From contig NZ_JBGCCH010000054.1 of NCBI RefSeq assembly GCF_041261205.1, positions 1-39,126 of the forward strand: a DNA stretch of 39,126 bases, written 5' to 3'. The stretch is from Catenulispora sp. MAP5-51 (lineage in GTDB: Bacteria > Actinomycetota > Actinomycetes > Streptomycetales > Catenulisporaceae). A model generated the notes under the pieces. The model saw nothing but the letters and a program-made list of their open reading frames with translations, did not search any database and was not told the origin of the DNA. This document shows positions 1-36,321 of the stretch, one piece after another. Every line of letters begins with the position of its first letter. The stretch's first letter is position 1. The translations under genes were made by a program, and so were the position numbers.

Positions 1-30242
<30,242 letters not shown>

Positions 30243-30514
30243 TACGTGGCGGGGGTCGGTTTGTTCGTTGGTTGACAGGCGACAAGCGTTTTCTGACGGC
30301 TTCGCGCAGGGTTGGCGGGATCCGTTGGTGGCGCGGGTCGGGGGTGGTGCTGGTTTCGGGGGGCGGCGGTGGTGTGGGCAGGTGGTCGGCTCTACTGCGA
30401 AGGGCAAGGTCAAGGGCTTACAGGCGCCTCCGGCGGCGCCTGCGCGGCGAGCGGCCTCGCTCCGGGGAGTGGGGGTCGCGCTGGCTGCCGGCGGACGATG
30501 CTTGTGGTCGCCTC

Positions 30515-30584
30515 TGTCCCGGATTCCCCGCCGCTTCAGCGCCCGGAGGGAACCATCCCGGACTGGGCGGTGTCAAGCCGGATC
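30515..30584 (+). repeat. 70-nt unit, copy 1
   Basis: It starts TGTCCCGGATTCCCCG and ends GGTGTCAAGCCGGATC. It pairs with copy 2: 30551-30582 is complementary to 30609-30640 with one mismatch in 32, around a 26-nt loop. Confidence 0.9.
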
Positions 30585-30607
30585 ACACGCTGCTGTGGTT
30601 GCGCCTC

Positions 30608-30678
30608 GTCCGGCTGGACACCGCCCAGTCCGGGATGGTTGTGCAAGCACCGCCGAAGCGACGGGGAATCCGGGACAA
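30608..30678 (-). repeat. 70-nt unit, copy 2 (inverted)
   Basis: This is the reverse-strand copy. Its outer end, 30651-30678, is perfectly complementary over 28 bp to 30775-30802 at the start of copy 3, so copy 2 can pair with either neighbour. Confidence 0.9.
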
Positions 30679-30775
30679 CCCCGGTCTGTGGGAAGGGTTC
30701 CCGCACCACACGCACACACCGCCTGGCCGCCGCTGTGCCTCACCGAGTGGACCCCGTCCACACCACAGGCGGGTT

Positions 30776-30846
30776 TGTCCCGGATTCCCCGTCGCTTCGG
30801 CGGGCGTAGCCAAGCAGGCCGGGCCGGTGGTGTCAAGTCGCTGATA
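30776..30846 (+). repeat. 70-nt unit, copy 3
   Basis: It has the same start as copy 1 (TGTCCCGGATTCCCCG) but a different core (AAGCAGGCCGG). The segment 30812-30840 is complementary to 30869-30897 in copy 4, with two mismatches in 29. Confidence 0.9.
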
Positions 30847-30864
30847 CCCGGCCACCAGTTCTGC

Positions 30865-30936
30865 GATCCGACTTGATACCACCGGACCGGCCTGCTTCCG
30901 TAAGGAGACGATGCGGCGGGGAATCCGGGACGAAGG
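30865..30936 (-). repeat. 70-nt unit, copy 4 (inverted)
   Basis: This reverse-strand copy shares its core with copy 3 and not with copies 1 and 2. The four copies therefore form two subfamilies, one per hairpin. Confidence 0.9.
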
Positions 30937-31026
30937 CGACCACAAGCAGCGTCCGGCAGCTAGCAGCGCGACCCCCACTCCCCGGAGCGAGGCCGCTCGC
31001 CGCGCAGGCGCCGCCGGAGGCGCTCT

Positions 31027-31068
31027 TGACTGTCGCCTCTGACTGTCGCAGTTGATCTTGACTGTCGC
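31027..31068 (+). repeat. Three direct copies of TGACTGTCGC in the right arm
   Basis: Exact 10-bp copies lie at 31027-31036, 31040-31049 and 31059-31068. The left arm has a shorter, different sequence at the equivalent place, so this is an arm-specific expansion. Confidence 0.9.
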
Positions 31069-31219
31069 AGTAGAACCGACCACCTACCCACACCACCGCC
31101 GCCCCGCGAAACCAGCGGCACCCCGACCCGCGCCACCAACGGATCCCGCAAACCCTGCGCGAAGCCGTCAAGAGACGCCTGTGCCTGTCACCCCCGAACA
31201 AACCGCACCAGGAGCGCCG

Positions 31220-31252
31220 ATAGGCCCGCCGCACTTTGCGCGGCGGGCCTAT
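31220..31252. terminator. Hairpin terminator between convergent operons
   Basis: A perfect 13-bp stem (ATAGGCCCGCCGC at 31220-31232, its complement at 31240-31252) encloses a 7-nt loop. It lies 44 nt downstream of the minus-strand oxygenase stop and also beyond the NRPS on the plus strand. There is no T-tract, as is common for actinomycete terminators. It probably acts in both directions. Confidence 0.75.
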
Positions 31253-31296
31253 CCGTGTCCTGCTAAAGGGCTCCTGAACGTACGCCCGACTGCCGG

Positions 31297-32049
31297 TCAG
31301 GCGTTGGGGTGCAGCAGGTCCATCGTGTCGTGGGTGACCTCGCGGTCGAGGTCCTCCAGCGAGCAGTAGCTGAAGCACACCATGATGCGCTCCACCCCCT
31401 CGGCGATGGGGGTCACGTGGTGCAGGGAGGTGTCGGTGCGCATCAGGTAGGCGGTGCCGGAGGCCGGGTGCCGCCGGCGGATCTCGCGGGTGGCCAGGTA
31501 GTGCTCCAGGCGCGGGTTCTCCTTGTCCCAGAAGGTGTCGGGGATGTACTCGACGTCGCCGCCGCAGCCCTCGGGGGTCGACTTGACCACCCAGACCACG
31601 GCGAAGGAGTAGTCGTCCCAGTGCCAGCCGTGGACGTCCCCGGGGCGGTCCATCCGTGCCGAGATGTACTCCTCGGGCACGTAGGGCACCGGCAGCACCT
31701 CCTGGCCGGCTATCTCCGACAGCCGCTTGAGCAGCGCCGGACAGTCGAAGACCGCCGGGATGACCGAGCTGCCCGCCAGCAGGACGTCCCGGTCGAGGTT
31801 CGAGAAGTTCCGGGGCGTGTTGCCGGTCGAGGGCACGAGGATGTCGCGCCGTCGGCTGCGGGTGTCGTACAGGTCGGCCAGTTCCTGCTCGGCCCGGTGT
31901 GCCAGGGCCGGCGGGAGGAAGGATTCGAGCTCCACGTAATCGTCTTCCTTGAATCGTTCGGCCAGTGCCGGAACGAGTTCCCGGAATGCGGGGGAGTCGA
32001 AATGTTCGTGCAGTTGTTCTGTGACGCTGAGCGAAGTCTGCAGACTCAT
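31297..32049 (-). CDS. Fe(II)/2-oxoglutarate-dependent oxygenase
   Basis: This 250-residue protein looks like a non-haem iron, 2-oxoglutarate-dependent dioxygenase. The putative facial triad is H143-W-D145 (in GWHWDDYSF) and a distal His in TSLHHVTPI (H210 or H211), with R221 a candidate for binding 2-oxoglutarate. Having Asp rather than Gly or Ala in the HxD motif favours hydroxylation over halogenation. The chosen start, ATG 32049, has GGAAGG 6 nt upstream. An earlier in-frame ATG at 32190 overlaps the exporter stop (ATGA), but the intervening 47 codons look non-coding, with many A/T third positions. It is second in a two-gene operon behind the exporter and beside the NRPS, so hydroxylation of an amino acid or of the peptide is plausible. 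The exact family and substrate are inference. Confidence 0.8.
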   Translation of the reverse strand: MSLQTSLSVTEQLHEHFDSPAFRELVPALAERFKEDDYVELESFLPPALAHRAEQELADLYDTRSRRRDILVPSTGNTPRNFSNLDRDVLLAGSSVIPAVFDCPALLKRLSEIAGQEVLPVPYVPEEYISARMDRPGDVHGWHWDDYSFAVVWVVKSTPEGCGGDVEYIPDTFWDKENPRLEHYLATREIRRRHPASGTAYLMRTDTSLHHVTPIAEGVERIMVCFSYCSLEDLDREVTHDTMDLLHPNA

Positions 32050-32164
32050 GGAATGCCTTCCCGTGAATACCAGGAAACCCTGATCGGAGGCCCAGTAGAT
32101 ATCTGTGCTCTGCGAAACGTCAAGGAAATCACGAGGCGTGGGAAAGGGATTGGGTCTTGCTATT

Positions 32165-32180
32165 CCGGTGGCGCCACCGG
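32165..32180 (-). promoter_or_regulatory. 16-bp perfect palindrome between exporter and oxygenase genes
   Basis: CCGGTGGCGCCACCGG is self-complementary and starts 7 nt beyond the exporter stop. The rest of the 137-nt gap (32050-32186) shows nothing else. It could fold in the transcript as a weak attenuator or RNA-stability element that tunes the second gene. Confidence 0.4.
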
Positions 32181-32186
32181 CGCCGC

Positions 32187-34082
32187 TCATCGTGCTGCTT
32201 CGGCCATGTCGTGCGCCGAGAATTGCGTCCGGTACAAGTCCGCGTAGAGCCCTTCGGCGGCGAGCAGTTCGGTGTGCGTGCCACGTTCGCGGACTTGTCC
32301 GGCCTCGATCACCACGATCAGGTCCGCGTCGCGGATGGTGGACAGCCGGTGGGCGATCACCAGCGAGGTGCGGCCGGCCAGCGCGGCCTTCAGTGCCTGC
32401 TGGATCGCCAATTCCGACTCGGAGTCCAGGTGGGCCGTGGCCTCGTCCAGGACGACGACCGGCGGGGACTTCAGCAGTAGGCGGGCCAGCGCGACCCGCT
32501 GCTTCTCGCCGCCCGAGAGCCGGTAGCCGCGGTCGCCGACCACGGTGTCCAGGCCGTCGGGCAGGGCCGCGATCGTCTCCCAGATCATGGCCGCGCGGCA
32601 GGCCTGCTCCAGGTCCTGCTCGGTGGCCTGCGGGCGGGCGAACAGCAGGTTGGCGCGGATCGTGTCGTGGAACATGTGCGCGTCCTGCGTCACCACGCCG
32701 ACGGTGTCGTGGACCGAGTCCAAAGTCAGGTCCCTGATGTCCTCGCCGCCGATCCGCACCGTCCCGGTGACCGCGTCGTACAGCCGCGGCACCAGGTGGA
32801 TCAGGGTCGTCTTCCCGGCGCCGGACGGTCCCACCAGCGCGACCATGGCGCCGGCCGGGACCCGGAAGCTGACGTCGGTGAGCGTCCAGGCCTGGGAGGC
32901 GCGCTCGACGCCGGGCCGGGCGATCGACTCCAGGGACGCCAGCGACACCTCCGAAGCCGCCGGATAGCGGAAGCAGACCCGGTCGAACTCGACCTCGGGC
33001 GCGGGCTGCCCGGGCCCGGCCGGCGGCAGGGCGATCGCCCCGGGCCGCTCGGTGATCAGCGGCTCCAGGTCCAGGACCTCGAAGACGCGGTCGAAGCTGA
33101 CCAGGGCCGAGGTGATGTTCACCTGCAGGCTGGTGAGCTGGTTCAGCGGCGCGTAGAAGCGCAGCAGCAGGGCCGCCATCGCCACCAGCGTGCCGATCGG
33201 CACGACGCCGTGGATGACCAGCTCGCCGCCGACCCCGTAGACGATCGCGGAGGTGAGCGCGATGAGCAGGGAGATGATGATGACGAAGATGCGCCCGACG
33301 ACGCCGGTGACCACCGCGATGTCGCGTACCCGGCCGGCCCGGTCGGCGAAGGCCCCGGACTCCTGCGCCGGGCGGCCGTAGAGCTTGACGAGCATGGCGC
33401 CGGCCACGTTGAACCGCTCGTTCATCTGCGTGCCGATCTCGGCGCCGAGCTGCATCTCCTGGCGGGCCAGCCGGGCGATCCGGCGGCTGACGAGCTTGCC
33501 CGGGACGAAGAACGCCGGCAGCAGCACCAGCATGATCACGCTGAGCTGCCAGGACAGGTAGAACATCATCGCCAGCGTGAACACCAGGGTGAGCACGGTG
33601 GACGCGGTCTGCGTCAGCGCGGTGCCGACCACCTGCTGGGCCCCGTTGACGTCCGCGTTCAGCCGGTTGACCAGCGCGCCGGTCTGGGCCCGGCTGAAGA
33701 ACGCCAGGGGCTGGCGCTGCACGTGGTCGAAGACCCGCGTGCGCAGGTCGTAGACGATGCCCTGCCCGACCCGGCCGGAGAACCAGGCCTGCACGTAGAC
33801 CGCGCCGGCGTCGAGGAAGGCCAGGCCGGCCAGGGTCGCCGACCAGCCCAGCAGGACGCCGGGGCGGCGGTGCGCGATGCCGTCGTCGACCACCCACTTC
33901 AGGATCAGCGGGGTCGCAGCGGTGATGAGGGCGTCCACCACCGAGGTCGCCACCAGCAGAATCAGGGCCCAGCGATACGGGGCGGTGTACGGCAGGATGC
34001 GGCGGACGGTGCCCGGCCGGATCTGCTGCCGGGTCAGGGGTTCGTCCAGGCGTGGCCGCATCTGGAAGGCGCCTATCGACAT
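32187..34082 (-). CDS. ABC exporter, fused membrane and ATPase domains
   Basis: This 631-residue type I ABC exporter half-transporter (MsbA/LmrA-like) is expected to work as a homodimer in the cytoplasmic membrane. The membrane domain spans about residues 35-315, with hydrophobic helices near 37-60, 155-195 and 262-310. The ATPase domain has Walker A GPSGAGKT (418-425), the Q-loop in TQDAHMF (about 466), signature LSGGEKQR (about 522), Walker B VVVLDEAT (about 542) and the H-loop in AHRLST (about 578). Its position beside the NRPS suggests export of the peptide and self-resistance; this is inference. ATG 34082 is the only start codon downstream of an in-frame stop, yet it has just a weak AGGT in front of it. 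The strong AAGGAG lies 32 nt away and serves an overlapping upstream frame. Confidence 0.93.
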   Translation of the reverse strand: MSIGAFQMRPRLDEPLTRQQIRPGTVRRILPYTAPYRWALILLVATSVVDALITAATPLILKWVVDDGIAHRRPGVLLGWSATLAGLAFLDAGAVYVQAWFSGRVGQGIVYDLRTRVFDHVQRQPLAFFSRAQTGALVNRLNADVNGAQQVVGTALTQTASTVLTLVFTLAMMFYLSWQLSVIMLVLLPAFFVPGKLVSRRIARLARQEMQLGAEIGTQMNERFNVAGAMLVKLYGRPAQESGAFADRAGRVRDIAVVTGVVGRIFVIIISLLIALTSAIVYGVGGELVIHGVVPIGTLVAMAALLLRFYAPLNQLTSLQVNITSALVSFDRVFEVLDLEPLITERPGAIALPPAGPGQPAPEVEFDRVCFRYPAASEVSLASLESIARPGVERASQAWTLTDVSFRVPAGAMVALVGPSGAGKTTLIHLVPRLYDAVTGTVRIGGEDIRDLTLDSVHDTVGVVTQDAHMFHDTIRANLLFARPQATEQDLEQACRAAMIWETIAALPDGLDTVVGDRGYRLSGGEKQRVALARLLLKSPPVVVLDEATAHLDSESELAIQQALKAALAGRTSLVIAHRLSTIRDADLIVVIEAGQVRERGTHTELLAAEGLYADLYRTQFSAHDMAEAAR

Positions 34083-34105
34083 GGCGGTACCTGCTTGGCT
34101 CGCAT
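34073..34105 (-). CDS. Ten-codon upstream reading frame overlapping the exporter start
   Basis: ATG 34105-34103 begins a short frame (MRAKQVPPCR) that ends at TAG 34075-34073, eight bases into the exporter gene in another frame. AAGGAG at 34120-34115 lies 9 nt before this ATG and is the only good ribosome binding site in the leader. Exporter translation may depend on reinitiation after this peptide. Whether the peptide is made is unknown. Confidence 0.5.
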   Translation of the reverse strand: MRAKQVPPCR

Positions 34106-34133
34106 CCGATCTCTCTCCTTGACAAGTGGTGAA

Positions 34134-34164
34134 TGTTCAACTGGGCCCGGGACGCGGTTGAACA
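34134..34164. promoter_or_regulatory. Candidate operator in the divergent promoter region
   Basis: TGTTCAAC (34134-34141) and its perfect complement GTTGAACA (34157-34164) are separated by 15 nt. They lie 52-82 nt upstream of the exporter start, between two divergent genes. The arrangement suits a dimeric repressor, but no regulator gene lies in the window. Confidence 0.5.
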
Positions 34165-34310
34165 GCCGCGCTCGCACCATCGGTGCGCGGACTCCGAGAT
34201 CGGAATCGAGTATTGATGGGGCGGGGCGGGCTCGGCCATAGTGGCGCGGCGTGGGCCTGAACCCCCGCTGACGGCCACGGTCGTCCGGTACCTAGCCGGG
34301 TCTTCGCCCA

Positions 34311-34346
34311 CTGACATCGAACCCTGATGAGAACTCTGATGGGAAC
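34311..34346 (+). repeat. Short tandem direct repeats upstream of the hydrolase
   Basis: CTGATGAGAAC (34324-34334) and CTGATGGGAAC (34336-34346) repeat with a 12-bp period. A weaker copy, CTGACATCGAAC, lies at 34311-34322. They sit 18 to 53 nt before the hydrolase ATG and could be regulator half-sites in the leader, or chance. Confidence 0.4.
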
Positions 34347-34364
34347 CCGATCTGTGGAGCTGTC

Positions 34365-35165
34365 ATGCCGATGCTGAACGTCCGCGGAATCCGGCTGGCC
34401 TACGAGCGGGCGGGCTCGGGCGAACCGGTCCTGCTGATCATGGGATCCGGCGCGGCCGGCCGGGTCTGGACCATGTACCAGACGCCCGCGCTGCAGCGGG
34501 CCGGCTATGAGACCGTCACGTTCGACAACCGCGGCATCGCGCCGTCGGACGCCCCGCCCGGCCGCTACTCGGCGGCCGATCTGGTCGGCGACACCATCGG
34601 ACTGATCGAGGCGCTGGAGCTGGGACCGTGCCGGATCGTCGGGACGTCGCTGGGGGCGATGATCGCCCAGGAACTGGCGGTCGTCCGGCCGGATCTGGTG
34701 CGCAGCGCCGTGCTGATCGCCACCCGGGCTCGCTCCGACGCCTTTCGCAGGGCCATGACGATGGCCGACCGCGCCCTGGCCGAGGCCGGCCTCGGCCTGC
34801 CGCCGCTGTACGGTGCGGTGGGCGAGGTGGTGCGGATGTTCTCGCCGGCGACGCTGGACGACGATCGCGCGGTCGAGGTGTGGCTGGACCTGTTCGAGCT
34901 GTCGGGCAGCGGTGGCGCCGCCGGCGGCCAGGCCTGGGCCACCCCGGAGGAGGACCGCCGCGCAGCGCTGAAGGGCATCACCGCGCCCTGCCGCGTCATC
35001 GCCTTCGCCGACGACCGCATCACGCCGCCGCATCTGGGCGAGGAGGTGGCCGACGCGATTCCGGACTGCGACTACGTGGAGGTCGCCTCCTGCGGGCACC
35101 TCGGCTATCTGGAACGACCCGACGAAGTCAACGCAGCGATGATCGAGTTCCTGGACAAGTACTGA
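34365..35165 (+). CDS. Alpha/beta-fold hydrolase
   Basis: This 266-residue soluble protein has the alpha/beta hydrolase pattern: oxyanion-region MGSGAAG (26-32), FDNRGIAPSD (53-62), nucleophile elbow GTSLG with Ser95, a probable acid in FADDRITPP (D216 or D217) and catalytic His245 in CGHLGYLERP. GGAG at 34356-34359 lies 5 nt before the ATG. It is transcribed divergently from the exporter operon. Candidate roles are an ester, lactone or thioester hydrolase serving the pathway, such as proofreading of stalled intermediates or cleavage of a protecting group. It does not show the GHSMGG-type motif usual for editing type II thioesterases, so its job is unassigned. Confidence 0.88.
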   Translation: MPMLNVRGIRLAYERAGSGEPVLLIMGSGAAGRVWTMYQTPALQRAGYETVTFDNRGIAPSDAPPGRYSAADLVGDTIGLIEALELGPCRIVGTSLGAMIAQELAVVRPDLVRSAVLIATRARSDAFRRAMTMADRALAEAGLGLPPLYGAVGEVVRMFSPATLDDDRAVEVWLDLFELSGSGGAAGGQAWATPEEDRRAALKGITAPCRVIAFADDRITPPHLGEEVADAIPDCDYVEVASCGHLGYLERPDEVNAAMIEFLDKY

Positions 35166-35270
35166 TTCCGCCGCTTCCGTTCAACCGTGCCTTGGGCACA
35201 CTTGGACACACACGCTCGCCCCGCGCTGTGGCCCGAATGCCGGGTTCTGCATATGATTTTCGATCAGCAC

Positions 35271-35286
35271 TATCAGAATTCTGATA
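35271..35286. promoter_or_regulatory. 16-bp perfect palindrome upstream of cysD
   Basis: TATCAGAATTCTGATA is fully self-complementary and AT-rich in an otherwise GC-rich region. It lies 115 nt before the cysD start, in a 235-nt gap (35166-35400) with no gene. It is a good candidate operator for a sulfur-responsive regulator of this operon; the regulator is not in the window. Confidence 0.6.
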
Positions 35287-35342
35287 AATGAGGTGTCAAT
35301 GATCTGAATCCTCGGCACGCAGTCCACGAGACGAGACATTCG

Positions 35343-35376
35343 CAGGGGCCGGCCGGCTATCAGCCGTCGGCCCCTG
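35343..35376 (+). promoter_or_regulatory. GC-rich hairpin in the cysD leader
   Basis: A perfect 9-bp outer stem (CAGGGGCCG at 35343-35351 with 35368-35376) encloses a 5-bp inner stem (CGGCT 35354-35358 with AGCCG 35362-35366) and a 3-nt loop. It ends 24 nt before the cysD ATG and has no T-tract. It may be a leader attenuator or the terminator of an upstream transcript. Confidence 0.5.
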
Positions 35377-35400
35377 GCGAGTCAGAGGTGAGGTTCGGTA

Positions 35401-36321
35401 ATGCAGCTCGTACAGATGTCCTCGGATGATCCCGTGATGACTCTGCGGAGGCTGGAGGCTGAGGCGGTCCACATCATTCGCGAGGTGGCGGCGGAGTTCG
35501 AGCGGCCGGTGTTGTTGTTCTCCGGCGGCAAGGACTCGATCGTCATGTTGCATCTGGCGTTGAAGGCGTTCGCGCCGGCGCCGGTGCCGTTCGGTCTGTT
35601 GCATGTGGACACCGGGCACAACTTCCCGGAGGTTCTGGCTGCGCGGGATCGGACTGTGGCCGAGCACGGGTTGCGGCTGTATGTGGCGCATGTGCAGGAC
35701 TACATCGATGACGGCCGTTTGGTGGAGCGTCCGGATGGGACGCGGAATCCGTTGCAGACGGTGCCGTTGGTGGATGCGATCCAATCGCACAAGTTCGATG
35801 CCGTCTTTGGTGGCGGTCGGCGTGATGAGGAGAAGGCCCGCGCGAAAGAGCGGGTCTTCTCGCTGCGTGATGATTTCGGCCAGTGGGATCCGAAGCGGCA
35901 GCGTCCGGAGTTGTGGCGGTTGTACAACGGCCGGCACCGCCCGGGTGAGCATGTGCGGGTCTTTCCGCTGTCGAACTGGACCGAGTTGGATGTGTGGCAG
36001 TACATCGACGAGCAGGAGATCGAGCTGCCGGAGATCTACTACGCGCATGAGCGGCAGGTGTTCGCCCGCGGCGGTATGTGGCTGTCCCCCGGTGATTGGG
36101 GCGGCCCGCGCGAGGGTGAGGCGTTGCAGACCCGGGTGGTGCGCTACCGCACCGTCGGGGACATGTCGTGCACGGGGGCGGTGGACTCTTCTGCCGCCGA
36201 TGTCGGTGCGGTCATCGAGGAGATCACGGCGTCGCGGATCACCGAGCGGGGCGCCTCCCGCGCCGACGACCGCATGTCGGAGGCCGCGATGGAGGACCGC
36301 AAGCGAGAGGGGTATTTCTAG
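35401..36321 (+). CDS. cysD: Sulfate adenylyltransferase subunit 2 (ATP sulfurylase small subunit)
   Basis: This 306-residue protein has the size and motifs of CysD: the PP-loop LFSGGKDSIVMLHLALKAF (about 40-58), HVDTGHNFPEV, GGGRRDEEKARAKERVFSLRD and PLSNWTELDVWQYI. With CysN it forms adenosine 5'-phosphosulfate from ATP and sulfate, the first step of sulfate assimilation in the cytoplasm. GAGG (35390-35393) lies 7 nt before ATG 35401. It is the first gene of a four-gene-plus operon and its stop abuts the cysN start. No cysH or cysC lies immediately upstream, although these often precede cysD in actinomycetes. Confidence 0.97.
   Translation: MQLVQMSSDDPVMTLRRLEAEAVHIIREVAAEFERPVLLFSGGKDSIVMLHLALKAFAPAPVPFGLLHVDTGHNFPEVLAARDRTVAEHGLRLYVAHVQDYIDDGRLVERPDGTRNPLQTVPLVDAIQSHKFDAVFGGGRRDEEKARAKERVFSLRDDFGQWDPKRQRPELWRLYNGRHRPGEHVRVFPLSNWTELDVWQYIDEQEIELPEIYYAHERQVFARGGMWLSPGDWGGPREGEALQTRVVRYRTVGDMSCTGAVDSSAADVGAVIEEITASRITERGASRADDRMSEAAMEDRKREGYF

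Larger units (their letters stand above)
30257..31205. repeat. Nested inverted-repeat element of about 950 bp
   Basis: This gene-free stretch begins 15 nt after the NRPS stop and is an imperfect palindrome. The left arm (30257-30514) pairs with the right arm (30933-31205), including a perfect 60-bp match between 30424-30483 and 30964-31023. The tips of the arms match as CGGTTTGTTCG (30257-30267) and its complement (31195-31205). The centre holds four copies of a roughly 70-nt unit in alternating orientation. I see no transposase, no convincing target-site duplication and no ribosome binding site. Open frames exist on both strands because the arms are complementary, but I do not regard them as genes. 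Possible roles are a mobile or interspersed repeat, or a structured barrier between convergent transcripts. Confidence 0.92.

Noticed and set aside
30257-31205. Complete insertion sequence or CRISPR array
   Set aside because: There is no transposase frame and no flanking target duplication that I could find. The repeats are inverted and irregular, not direct repeats with uniform spacers.
32050-32190. Upstream start ATG 32190 for the oxygenase, overlapping the exporter stop (ATGA)
   Set aside because: The overlap is attractive, but the 47 added codons have poor GC-rich third positions and no family-like sequence. ATG 32049 has a clear GGAAGG at correct spacing.
34365-35165. Calling the alpha/beta hydrolase a type II editing thioesterase
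   Set aside because: Its elbow is GTSLG and the overall motifs resemble general hydrolases of the alpha/beta superfamily. The evidence does not support the specific name.
35288-35302. Four-codon frame (M-R-C-Q) just after the palindrome upstream of cysD, as a cysteine-sensing leader
   Set aside because: It has one Cys only, no ribosome binding site and a length expected by chance. Known cysteine attenuators carry several Cys codons.
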